Assembly (NCBI GenBank): GCA_951799445.1
Contig: OX637296.1
Location: forward strand, 18,848,001 to 18,912,000
Length of the DNA stretch: 64,000 nucleotides
Origin: Pseudisothecium myosuroides
Taxonomy: Eukaryota > Streptophyta > Bryopsida > Hypnales > Lembophyllaceae
Reading direction: 5' to 3'
Every line of letters begins with the position of its first letter. The first letter of the stretch is position 1. Of the stretch, positions 34,159 through 44,740 are shown in pieces. The notes beneath the pieces are model-generated. The model did not search any database. It was not told the origin of the DNA and saw only the letters and a program-made list of their open reading frames with translations. A program made the position numbers and the translations under genes.

Positions 34159-35239
34159 GGGTGATTGCATGAAAGACTGGTCAATTTTGTTCCACGTTGG
34201 TAAGACAGGGGTTGTCTTCTGCAATAACTTTTGAATTTTGAATCCAATGCCAAAAACAAAAAATAGAATGTCTAGATGTCTTGATTGCAATTGTAACTCT
34301 TATTTTTCAAAGAAATTAAAAAATCATTTAATATTTAAAATTCAATTTCTCTAATTTGTCACACTTTCAACTTTAGAGGTTTTGAATACTATTGAGCGGT
34401 TTAAATTAATGATTTTCAGCTGAAATTTCTATGGTACATTTCTATAGTAGGCAGACATGTCCCTACCAAAGGGCATCTAAAAATACATTATTTTATGTCC
34501 TCCACGTTTGTGCAAAGAGGCCTCCCTTGCGCGCGTAGTTGTGAACAATAGAAATGGTTTTGACCTCATTTTTTTTCATTGAAACTCATCACTAGGAAGT
34601 CCTCCCAAATGGCCAATTTTTAGTTTCTTTTATAATTGTTTTTCCTATTTATTACAAATTAAAACGTCAAAATATGTATTTTTTGGGACATATTCACGGA
34701 CATAGAAATGTGGCAAAAAAATACATATTTTGACGTTTTAATTTGTAATAAATAGGAAAAAAAATTATAAAAAAAACTAAAAATTGGCCATTTAGGAGGA
34801 CTTCCTAGTGATGAGTTTCAATGAAAAAAATGAGGTCAAAACCATTTCTATTGTTCACAACTACGCGCGCAAGGGAGGCCTCTTTGCGCAGATGTGGAGG
34901 ATATAAAATAATGTATTTTTAGATGTCCTTTCGTAGGAACATGTCTGCCTACTATAGAAATGTACCATAGAAATTTCAACTGAAAATCATTAATTTAAAC
35001 CACTCAATCGTATTCAAAACCCTTAAATTTGAAAAACTAATAAATTAGAAAAATTGAATTTTAAATATTAAATGATTTTTTAATTTTTTTGAAAAATTAG
35101 GGATATAATTGCAATCAAGATATCTAGAAATAGCTTTTTTGTTTTTGGCATTGGGATCTTAATTCAAAAGTTATAGCACAGGACAACCTCGTCTTGTTAA
35201 AGTGTGACAAAAATCGACCAGTCAGTCATGCAATCACCC
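34159..35239. mobile_element. Foldback element with arms of about 520 bp (1081 bp)
   Basis: The ends GGGTGATTGCATG and CATGCAATCACCC are flanked by CATT (34155-34158 and 35240-35243). The two halves are near-identical inverted copies around a short spacer near 34690-34725. The first TNL copy has an uninterrupted site near 9105-9125. The superfamily is uncertain. Confidence 0.82.
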
Positions 35240-35409
35240 CATTGCACTGATCTCACACATAGCCAAATGAGATTGAAAGGACTATTGGTCTTCCAAATAA
35301 GGTAATTGTGTCTTATTGTGACTACTTTCTAGGTGTCAATTGAACTTGCTTTTTGGTGCCTAACGTAGGATCCTAAATGAACAAACTCTTTATGTAAGCA
35401 AACCTTTAA

Positions 35410-35623
35410 ATGTCGAGGCAGACTTTTTCTGGCTGATGAATGACAAGAAAATTTGTTGTGTAGGATACAAGTGCAACTATTCATCCTCCAAATTTTGTGG
35501 GAAAAGGGAAGATCATCTAGAGTAGTTTGACTTCCAATGAGTGATTTTGCATTATTTTAATCAAACACTTCACACGGTGACAAAACAAATGATTTCCACG
35601 GTTATGAGCCCAATGTTCAAGGG
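35410..35623. mobile_element. Small TTAA element I (214 bp)
   Basis: It is flanked by TTAA at 35406-35409 and 35624-35627. The empty counterpart in the first copy is the single TTAA at 9278-9281. The interior (GATGAATGACAAG..CACACGGTGAC) matches elements at 15868 and 50043. The right end is TTCAAGGG; the left end has decayed. Confidence 0.75.
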
Positions 35624-35627
35624 TTAA

Positions 35628-37002
35628 AGTAGTTGGATTTATTTCTCTCTTTCTCTTGATTGTTTTCTTAAACAACCCCTATAAATCCTTGTTTCAAATG
35701 CATTACCTCTATTCGTGAAATCCTTGATCCAAATGTATTACCTCTATTCATGTGAGTCTTTGATCGCTTCCTTATTCACCTATTTTCAGCATTGAAACAA
35801 CTCATAGTTTAGATACAAAAATGTTCCAAAAATACAAAAGAAGAAAATCATCTATACCCTTTTTACTTCCAATAAGATCTGACAAAAAATTGGCAATTAA
35901 ATAATAGGAGAAATGCTCAAATGCTCATTCGGAAGCATCTAGGCATAGTTAACTTTATTTAAAAGGGACCTAATTCATTGAATCAAAGTTTTGTGAGTTT
36001 TATCCTACACTCTATTTGTGATTGGTTCGTTAAATATTTGTGAGACACATTTGGTATATAAGGATAAAGATGCTCTAACCATTGGAGGGCTCTTCAAATA
36101 CAGATGTGAACTATTTGACTTTTGATTTTGGCGTGCTAGGGTGCGGATGCTCTTCTATATAACTAATGTGTATCCAAAATTGACACCTAAAATGTTCAAA
36201 TTGCGTTCTTTTAAAGTGACAATTTAGAATGCACGTGTCTTATTCTTGTTCATAATTATGCTTTTGAAGATTCAAGCACTATTTCTTCAAAGCTTTATGT
36301 AAATGTGAATGCAAAGACAAATTTTAGGGTTTGAAGTAATCAATGGCTAATCATTATAACTCATTAGAAGATAAATGAGGCCATAGGAGGGCCATTTTAT
36401 AGTTGTTCCCCAAGCTATAAACCATCGCATTGTTGGTCAAAATATTAAATAATTAAAAATGATGATAAATTAAAAATTATTTAAAAACTAATTAAATATT
36501 AATATCCACCATGGCAATTTCCTGACCACATCAAATTTTTGATGTGACGAAGTTTTCAATCATTTGTAAATAAAGGATTTTTCCAATTTAAAAAAATATA
36601 TTATTGTATCAATAAATTGTACTGCACAATTGAAGCCTTGTAGTTTGCTAAATTTTTAATTTTTGTTTTAGAATTTATTTTTTTGGACACAATTCACCTA
36701 GTCCGGGAACTCAAGATCTTATTCAGGCCTGAAATCTCATTTAATGCCCCTTCTTTGATACCTTGTAGTGCAAAGAATTTTTATATTTTAAGTTCCATAT
36801 ATAAGATTGTTCCAAGATTTATGGCTTACTATATGCTAAACTAAACTATGTCTAGTTTTGTATCTTGAAGCTAGATAGGGTGATTGTTGAAAAAATTTAT
36901 TTACTTTGTTGCATTTTGAATTATTTCAAAACATTGCTTTTCAAATAGTAGTGCTTTCCATAATATTGTTGAAGATCCCAAGATTAACTCCTAATGACTT
37001 AA
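35628..37002. other. Distal 5' flank of TNL2, duplicate of about 9282-9655 and 10588-11573
   Basis: Non-coding. It contains the empty TTAA (36030-36033) that corresponds to element A. Confidence 0.6.
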
Positions 37003-37274
37003 CCCCTAAAGTTCCATGACTATGTTTTCACCGAAAACACTCAAAAATTGCCATTTCTAGTACAAGTACCAAATTTTTGAAAAAAAAAATTTTTGACACA
37101 TGAAACCATAGGATCTTGTAGTAAACTAGTTTTAAAAGATGTGGAAAAAATTTCAAAATTTTCCACCATGCGGATTGGAAGATATTAGCATTTGAATTGG
37201 CAAAAATAATTTTTTGTCCCTGCAAAAAGTAAGGCAGCTGCACTTCACAAGGTCACATTTCATAACATTCAGTA

Positions 37275-38174
37275 CACTAAAATTGGTAAATAGTGTTGGG
37301 TGATAATTAGTGTTGTTCCTTGTTTTTACTCCCCAATACTATTTTCCAACTTATGTGTAAATAGTGTTGGGGCACTTACCTCCCATTGTCAAAATCTGCC
37401 TCTTCCTTGGCATACTGTGTTTTTTGCCTCTTGCCGTCATACTCTGGATCTTCCCTGGGAAACTGTATTTTCCGCCTCTTGCCGTCAGACTTTGGCCCTT
37501 CCCTGGAAAACTGTTTTTTCCACACCTCTTGCCGTCCAATTCCTTCTCTAAGAAAACTTTCATTTTTCCTTGTCCAGTAGAGAGATTGTGAAAGAAGCGA
37601 TGGAGGAGCTCTTTGCTCTTTCACTTGAAGGAGGCTCCTTACACGGGGGGGGGGTATATTTCGTGGTTTCTCGCTGATTCCTTTGTTGCTTGATTTCAAA
37701 TTTCAAACTTCCGTTGCCTATATCTTTTTTTTTATGTATGTGATTGAACATTGGATGACACCATTGGATTTGTCTTTATTTCCTCTAAAAAATAGTTTTT
37801 TTTTTTTTTTTGGTCGCCACTTTTTTATTTTAGCATTTTTCAGCATTTTTTCAGCAATTCAGCATTTCATTTATTTATTTCAGCAATTCAGCATTTTTCA
37901 GCAATTCAACATTTCATTTATTTATTTCAGCATTTCATTATTTATTTCAGCATTTCAACATCTCATTCTCTATTTCAGCATTTCATTTAGTTCCCATCTA
38001 ACACTAAATGCACTCTCGTAAAAATTCTGACTCTCTCTGTCATTCATCTGATTTTACTATCAAGCTAAAATAGTGTTAGATTTGGTAAATAATGATCTAA
38101 CACTAACCTTGCAAATCACAATTAGTGTTAGGTGGGACAATTAGTGTTGCCAACACTATTTACCAATTTTAGTG
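37275..38174. mobile_element. Third-level element with CACTAAAATTGG ends (900 bp)
   Basis: The ends CACTAAAATTGGTAAATAG and CTATTTACCAATTTTAGTG are flanked by TA. Sub-terminal AGTGTTGG/AGTGTTAG motifs repeat on both sides. It carries a 48-bp tandem repeat and an open minus-strand frame (37376-37699), then a low-complexity TTCAGCATTT tract (about 37840-37990). Confidence 0.65.
37376..37699 (-). CDS. Hypothetical 107-residue repeat ORF inside a transposon
   Basis: No family was recognised. The frame holds three 16-residue charged repeats, such as KQFSREGPKSDGKR, KIQFPREDPEYDGKR and KTQYAKEEADFDNGR, encoded by a 48-bp tandem repeat at about 37396-37542. The period is a multiple of three and substitutions keep the residue pattern, so it may be a fragment of host coding sequence captured by the element. 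The opposite strand is also open here, so coding is uncertain. Confidence 0.3.
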   Translation of the reverse strand: MKSSNKGISEKPRNIPPPRVRSLLQVKEQRAPPSLLSQSLYWTRKNESFLREGIGRQEVWKKQFSREGPKSDGKRRKIQFPREDPEYDGKRQKTQYAKEEADFDNGR

Positions 38175-38449
38175 TAGCTGTCACTAGCTCTGCCCTCCCC
38201 CGAACGAAATGGTGCGGTATATTCCGCACCATATCAGTAACTACTGATTTCATGCAGACAGTTGTCAATATTTGTCAGAACTGAACTTCGAACCCACGCC
38301 GCGACTGTACACTGAAGTAATGGAAAATTATAAATTTCCAAGTAAAACTGAATACAAAACAATAGGAACTTTAAACAAAATGCTAATGGATTCATTGAGA
38401 GTATTGATTTCTATGTTATTGTAGAAGTACCTCACTTTGAATTGGAACC

Positions 38450-39105
38450 CATTTATACATTCTGCTTTAGAAGTGAGAAGACAACTCTTTATATGCACAT
38501 AGAGTGGTAGGAGGTAGAGCAATCCATGTGGGATAAATAAAATAGAATTTGTAGGTTCTCATACACTACATTTCGTAAAAAACAAAGAATTGTGTTAAAA
38601 GTAGAATTTCAGACCTCGTTTAGGCATAGTAAAATAACTTTTTTCAAAAAACTTTGAACTAAAAAAAGTTGTTAAATGAAGATAAGTTTCACCTCCAAAA
38701 ATCCGTTTGGGATTTTGAATCTCCAATCAAAAGTTATGAATAAGTTTTGGAGAGGATTTTTAATGGACATTTTCTACAAAGTCATTTTAAAATCCATTCC
38801 AACCCCTCTCCGAATTTTATTCATAACTTTTGATTGGAGATTCAAAATCCCAAACGGATTTTTGGAAGTGAAACTTATCTTCATTTACCAACTTTTTTTG
38901 GTTCAAAGTTTTTTGAAAAAAGTTATTTTACTATGCCTAAACGAGGTCTAAAATTCTACTTTTAACATAATTCTTTGTTTTTTACTTAACTTTGAGTGCA
39001 TGAGAACCTACAAATTCTAATTTTTTTATCCCACACAGATTGCTCTACCTCCTACCACCCCATGTGTATATATAAAGTCATCTTTCACTTTGAAACCCAA
39101 AACAA
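38450..39105. repeat. Long palindrome (foldback) of about 650 bp
   Basis: The arms pair from about 38450-38755 to about 38800-39105, with a short spacer. For example, GTGGTAGGAGGTAGAGCAAT at 38503 pairs with ATTGCTCTACCTCCTACCAC near 39039. The 91-residue frame at 38676-38951 is a by-product of the palindrome. Confidence 0.7.
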
Positions 39106-40046
39106 GTTATTGATTGCAAATATTAACAAGGCATTAGTGTATTACTCATAGGATTCTTTGCCAACATCTTTCACTACAATATTTGATGATTTGTATGTCT
39201 AGTCCTAAAGAAAATGAAACATACCATAGTGTACTGGTACAACCCCGATACCGAAGCTTACATAAATTAAGTGGGGATGAACGTCGTGGATGAGGACTTC
39301 GGATAGGAAAAGGCAACCTCTCTGAAGGCTACTGAAAGTTATGTTGTATGAAAAAATGTCCAAAATGGTGGTGCTTCTTTGAATTATTTTTCCTAAAAAA
39401 TTGGCTACATGCTTAAAAAATTTCAAATCATTTGGAATTGTACAACATATACAAAAAAAATAGTAAGTAGAAAGATGTAAAGAATGATCAAAAATACTAA
39501 ATTGTTAAGTATGTAAATGAAAAATGTCTATCCAATGGTTGTAATATTGTAATAAACAACCTACATCCTATGACTTTTTTTTACAAAAAATATTAAAAAT
39601 TGAGTGAAATAAACAACTTCAAAGTTTATTTTGTTCCATTTGTTCAAAATAAATAAAAAATAAAAAATATATTTCAGAGTAGAGAATCCATAACTGCCCG
39701 CAAACTAAAAACCCTCATAACTTTTTACTCATTGGTCGAAATGGAATGATTCAAAGCTTTCCACATATATATGTAACTCTAAAACATCAATTTCAAATTT
39801 TCATTTTTGAAAAAAGCGATTTTTTTTAATCTATCTGGATTGCCCAATTACAAAAAAAAGTAACATATTTGGCCGTAATATTTGACTCCTATTTCCAAAT
39901 GTCATGAAATTTAGTGCATATGAAAGAAATTCCTTGTGCCCACCTTCTATTAAAATTTCAGCTTAAATATGGAAATCTTTAGTCACACGTCCCTGCCTAA
40001 AATTTCTATACAGCCAAAAAACGCATGCCAGTCCTTTAGGGGTTAA

Positions 40047-41521
40047 GCCACCATTACTAATCTTTGCCCCTTTTTTTTGAACTGTCTGTTTTAAAATTTT
40101 AAATTTTCTTAAAAATCAAAATTATTTCTTTAAATAGATTATGTTGTAAATCCAATAGCTATAGTTTCATCAAATTCCAAATTATACTTTGTCTTTTGGA
40201 ATTTTTCAAAGTTAAGTGGTGTAGTGTAGTTTAGAGCTCATTTTGGGGGGTTCGGTTTGGACATGGGGCTAAAAAACCAGCTTACCAATGTGATTCTTGC
40301 CCACCTCAATAAGGCCAAATCAAAGGAGTTCAAAGAGAAGACAAGTGTCCCATTCTTGTTTTTCTTACAAACAGATTATTCTCATTTTAGTGACCACCGT
40401 GCATTGCAAGCTCCGTTGTGAATTGAAAAATGTTTGGAATGTCGTGAAATTTTACACATACATTCTCAACTTTCTTATCTTTCACTGAGAACAATAAAGG
40501 GCATCATTTCAAATATTCTTGCAAAGATACGCTCCTTCAAAGTGCGTTGCCCTGTATTTCCATTGACCCAATAAAACTTCAAATTTAAATATCTCTTGAA
40601 CCATGCAATCAAATAATCTTAAAAAATTTGAGGTGCTTACTTTCAATGTAAAATTCAAGATCCTGCACTTATATTCTATCTGATCTCAAGGAAAAATGAG
40701 CAAAAAAATTGTTCAAGTTCTTAGATATTTTAGCTCATTTTGGAAGTACACCCCCTTGGGTCACTAGGGCTTAAAGATGACATCCCTTTGTATGAACCAA
40801 GGAAGTTAAGCCACCTTATCTATGGGAAGAACATGCTTTTTTGCATACCTATACTACAAGAGAAAGCAATGTTTTAAGTGAGTTTTTAAGTATAGTCCTA
40901 AACATAAGATTATAAGTAATGACCTTTTAAGGAGATTTTTTTTACTGAAAATCTCCTTTAAAGGTCATTACTTATAGTCTTGTGTCTAGGTTTATACTTT
41001 AAAACTCACTTAAAACACCCCTTTTGCTTGCAATGGTAGGCTCCAAAAGTTATTCACAAAAAAAGTCCATGACAATTTCTTGTTTTTTGTTTAAAATGCT
41101 AGAATATAATGAAAACATTCACAAAATTATAATAAAAAGAAGACATTACTAACAACTTGATGGCAATAATATTTCACCAATTTTTTTTATAAAATTCCTC
41201 TTATGGATGTCTAGAAATGCAAGCACAATATAGCCTTCTTTGCTTCGGTGTAAAACTTCCCAAAGTAGTGAAATACCACCACTTTAACAAAATTGAAATT
41301 TTGTACTCATAGTCATCATCTCGCCATTCTAATCAACAAGCAATCTTCTTGTCAAATGCTACCCAAAAGCTTTTCAAACATATTCTTGTCGTTGGCAAAA
41401 GCTAAAAGTTTTACCGCCTTGGAAAATGTACAGGTTGTCAATTGCTTCATCACATCATCACACAATACTTTACTGCTTCCCTTTTTCCCCACACAAATTC
41501 AAAAAATGGTGTAGAAACTTA
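40047..41521. other. End of the direct duplication, then non-coding spacer with a MITE
   Basis: Positions 40047 to about 40400 match 11578-11930. The rest is unassigned, apart from the decayed CACTA-type MITE at 40853-41035. Confidence 0.55.
40853..41035. mobile_element. Decayed CACTA-type palindromic MITE
   Basis: CTACAAGAGAAAG at the left, and AACACCCCTTTTGCTTGCAATG at the right, are degenerate versions of the ends of the MITEs at 13073 and 18483. The interior hairpin (TAAGTAATGACCTTT..) is shared. Confidence 0.7.
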
Positions 41522-41732
41522 GAGCATCTCCTACAGCCCTCAACATATCCCCGCTCCATGATTCAAGATCTGTCCAATGAAGAGAAGATGGCCACTTGTA
41601 TCCTCAACAATGCAACTCCATAAAACATACTTCCAACCAATCACAAATCACACAACTCCCCAAAATATACTCCCAACCAATCACAAGTTAAACAATTTGC
41701 ATTTATTATAACGACTTGCTAATCCCATGTAG

Positions 41733-42193
41733 TGTAATTACAGATCGTCATACACAACACATCGTGTAACTATAACCGCCAATCAAAACATCAATCAAAA
41801 TCAACACAAGAGAGTGTCAAAAACACCCTCTCAAGTGCCCCTCTCAAGAGAAACTTAGCAATCTACACACACACAAAGTCAAGCGGCTCTCACTCCACAA
41901 AGGGAGAATCTAAGAGTGCAAGTGTGAGAGAAGAATTGAAGACTTTACTAAATGATAAACCACCATCTCCAAGCAAAGCCAAGAACTCACAATCCTCTCC
42001 AAAAACACTCACAAAACTTGACTTGACAACAATGTCAAGTCAAGGAGCTCTCCCCACCTAAACACTCAAATCCTAAGATGGATGAACTCTAACATTTAGA
42101 TGAAATTCATCTAAAACTAAGATGAACTCCTATGGGAGTTCATCTAATATTATAATATGATGTAGAATGGGTCCGATGTCACCTCACCTGACA
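41733..42193 (-). repeat. 3' LTR (about 461 bp)
   Basis: On the minus strand it starts TGTCAGGTGAGGTGACATCG and ends ATCTGTAATTACA, TG..CA bounded. The starting half matches 47023-47199. An extra copy of the final 108 bp of the LTR lies immediately internal to it (42201-42308), suggesting a partial LTR-LTR fusion. Confidence 0.65.
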
Positions 42194-42200
42194 GCTGTCG

Positions 42201-42308
42201 TGTAATTACAGATCATCATACACAACACATCATGTAACTATAACCGTCAATCAAAACATCAATCAAAATCAACACAAGAGAGTGTCAAAAACACCCTCTC
42301 AAGTGCCC
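42201..42308 (-). repeat. Extra copy of the LTR tail
   Basis: It matches 41733-41845 closely (TGTAATTACAGATC..CACAACACATC..). It abuts the start of the 3' LTR with only a few bases between. Confidence 0.65.
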
Positions 42309-42657
42309 CCCTTAGCTGACAATGTCGCCCCGACAAGCAGCTAGGACTACACAACAAATGTAGTTGGATTCAAATGCCATGATGAAATATCTGTACAACA
42401 GCTTTTCACATCTAAGTTGAGGTCGTGGGTTGGCCGACGTGTGCAAAAGTGCGTTCAAAGTGGAGTGAAAAAAGACTGTAGGCTGGGTGCAATAGTGAGC
42501 CCCATCCTTAATCGCCTTCAGCAAGTTTTTGATGCTGAATCTCTATGTCAATCTCTAATCCAAACCACAATCTTTTGCAACGTGTATCTGGCGCCTAATC
42601 AACTCAAATGGCATTGTTGTCATCATGAGCATAAGCGGTTTCGCTCTTTAGACATCT

Positions 42658-42927
42658 TCAGCACCTGTCTATAGACGTAGCATGATCTAAAGACCTCCGA
42701 CAACGAGGGCAAATCCAATCTCCTGAAGGCAGAGTCAATAAAGGCGGCGTCAAACATGCCATATGCCAACTACGTTGGCATTGGTCACACAATAACATTG
42801 TAGCCGCACCTTTCTTCTCTCCACAAACAAAACAAGGAAGACCTTTTGGCACCACTGCTAATTCAGGATGCACAATGCCATCAATGGGCAAGTGACAAGG
42901 GCACAATTTTTTGAATGCTCCCGACAC
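42658..42927 (-). pseudogene. PHD finger at the end of the Ty3 pol
   Basis: The frame contains a Cys4-His-Cys3 PHD pattern: CFVC, LLCDQC, SWHMAC, WICPRC. It follows the integrase C-terminus directly but in another frame; the shift lies near 42895-42925, at a T run. PHD fingers bind histone H3 tails in chromatin proteins. Here the domain occupies the position where chromoviruses carry a chromodomain, so a chromatin-targeting role is plausible but inferred. The domain ends in DRC and a stop. Confidence 0.72.
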
Positions 42928-44090
42928 TCTTGCCCATCTTTGCCTTCCAACAACAAAATGCCACTAGGCAAAACATCCTTCACTCGAAGAATAGTATGTC
43001 CAGCCTTGACATCTAGGGTTGTAGGTGCCTCACGCTGCAAATATACATAATCTCCCTTGGAGAATCTCCGCAACTGAGGTCGATAAGCACCGCTACGAAT
43101 GCGGACATAACGTAAAATATCACGATGTTGAGCAATAGATAAGTTCTCCATGGCCATTGGCATGGCTCTTTTGAAGAACTCTGCTCGATCATGTAGACAT
43201 TGAGCCCAAATATCAGGGTCATCCAAGTCCACAACTAAAGCCAACTTCTCTCGTATCGAGCTGGGCAAAATTGGCTCTTGACTATACAACAACTGGTAAG
43301 GGCTGTAAGATGCCAGTGACATCTGTCTACTAAAACAATAGCCCATAGCAATCCACGGCAACATGAGGTCCCAATCACGATGGTTGCCACGAAGCAATCC
43401 ATATTTTCGTAAACCACGCTTGACTGTTTGGACAACTCGCTCGGCCAAGCCATCTGTCTCAGGATGATCCCGAGAAGTGGTACGGTGATCTATCAGGGCC
43501 TTAGTACACAATTCCTCAAATGAGCCAAGGAATTCCCGTCCTTGATCTGTCAACACCTCAGCAGGTGCTCCAAAATGTGCTAAAACACGATCAAAAAAAG
43601 CCATAGCCGCCAACTCTGAAGAGTTTTGTGGTAGAGCCACAAGTTCAATCCACTTGCTAAAATGCTCTACCATCACCAACACATATTTAGCTCCACGTGA
43701 GGTGACCACAAGCGGCCCAGCAAAGTCCAAAGACCAACGGTAGCCCGAACCCATGATAGGTAAAGGCCTTAATTGAGGTGATAAGGTGTTAAAACTTGAC
43801 CTAACCTGGTCACACACCTCACACCGAGAAACATAAGTGACAACATGTTGATACATGCTAATCCACCAATATTGGTTGCGCAACATGGAATGTGTCCTGC
43901 GCACTCCAAAATGTCCAAGGTCTTCGTGTACTTGTCGTACCAAAGAAGCTCTCTGATCTGGTCGTGGAACTATGCGCCTAGTTCCGTTTGGCCACACACG
44001 AAATAGCAAACCGTTATCCCAACGAAACCTTGCTACTCGGTGATTAACTCTATTCCGCTCTATAGCAGAGATAGCTAAAGGAAATGTCAC
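42858..44090 (-). pseudogene. Ty3 integrase
   Basis: This open stretch of 410 codons carries the zinc-binding H2C2 pattern (HEDLGH..CEVC) and the catalytic core: LDFAGPL (Asp), LTDQGREF (Asp) and DGLAERVVQTVKR (Glu), with usual spacing. A C-terminal SH3-like region (FSKGDYVYLQRE, LRVKDVLPSGILLLEG) follows. It is broken upstream by TAG and TAA near 44131-44145, and loses frame before the PHD finger. In living relatives it would be cleaved from a pol polyprotein. Confidence 0.85.
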
Positions 44091-44141
44091 TTGCTGAAGT
44101 TTGTGTAAGACAGCATGATCTTCCCATACATCCTTTTACAA

Positions 44142-44387
44142 CTAGAGACTTGTCACACTTTTCATCTTGTCTTCAACAAAGGCCTCAGAAGCTGATCCTG
44201 ACATCAATGTGAGATAAGTGGCTGCATGCCAACTTGGAACTGCTTCTCTATCACAGTCTCCTTGCCACCTAGCCCCAGTCAAATCCTCATCTGAAGGATT
44301 TGGATTGCGAGAGAATCCATCTGCATCCAAATTCGTGATGCCTGTCTGATGCACGACCTCAAAGTCATATTCTTGGAGCAACAACAT
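44142..44387 (-). pseudogene. RNase H C-terminal piece and pol linker
   Basis: MLLLQEYDFEVVHQTG, then NLDADGFSRNP, is the standard end of the Ty3 RNase H region. It is cut off from the rest of RNase H by the palindromic element at 44388-44738. Confidence 0.8.
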
Positions 44388-44738
44388 CACAAAGTTTAGA
44401 CCCTACGATTTGGCAGCAATTATTGTGCGGTTATCGTTGTTTCATGGGTTCGTACCATGATCGCACTGACTCAGTGTATTTTTACGCACTGAATCAGTGC
44501 GAAAACAATGAATATCAATAGCGTACGGTTTATGTACTTTAACTATATGATTGTTGTGCAGTTTTAACACAACAATTGTATAGTTAAAGTACATAAACCG
44601 TACGCTATTGATATTCATTGTTTTCGCACTGATTCAGTGCGTAAAAATACTCTGAGTCAGTGCAATTATAGTACGAACCCATGAAACAACGATAACCGCA
44701 CGATAATTGCTGCCAAATCGTAGGGTCTAAACTTTGTG
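44388..44738. mobile_element. 351-bp palindromic MITE inserted in RNase H
   Basis: The element is an almost perfect palindrome. The ends CACAAAGTTTAGACCC and GGGTCTAAACTTTGTG are flanked by AT on both sides. Omitting the element and one AT brings the RNase H reading frame back into register, so the boundaries are well fixed. No coding capacity. Confidence 0.82.
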
Positions 44739-44740
44739 AT

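Larger units (their letters stand above)
37260..39349. mobile_element. Second-level nested element (about 2.1 kb)
   Basis: The inverted ends are CATAACATTCAGTA (left) and TACTGAAAGTTATG (right). It sits exactly where element A reads through (CACAAGGTCACATTT to TATGAAAAAATGTCC). It contains further TIR elements at 37275-38174 and about 38450-39105. Confidence 0.6.
37003..40042. mobile_element. TTAA element B with a nested stack of insertions (3040 bp)
   Basis: It starts CCCCTAAAGTTCC and ends GTCCTTTAGGGG, flanked by TTAA at 36999-37002 and 40043-40046. Removing an inner insert (about 37260-39349) leaves about 950 bp, which aligns with element A. The first TNL copy is empty at 11574-11577. 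Confidence 0.78.

Noticed and set aside
37396..37542. CRISPR-like array
   Set aside because: Only three contiguous 48-bp tandem units with no spacers, in a plant transposon; it is an ordinary tandem repeat.
37840..37990. Possible regulatory array of TTCAGCATTT motifs
   Set aside because: Irregular low-complexity repetition inside a nested transposon, with no sign of constraint.
38676..38951. 91-codon open frame on the plus strand
   Set aside because: It spans the centre of a long palindrome; the two halves encode mirror sequence and no family motif, so it is a by-product of the inverted repeat.
42417..42674. 85-codon plus-strand frame and the opposite 70-codon frame near 42312-42524
   Set aside because: They lie within the retroelement between pol and LTR, antisense to pol, and have no recognised domain.
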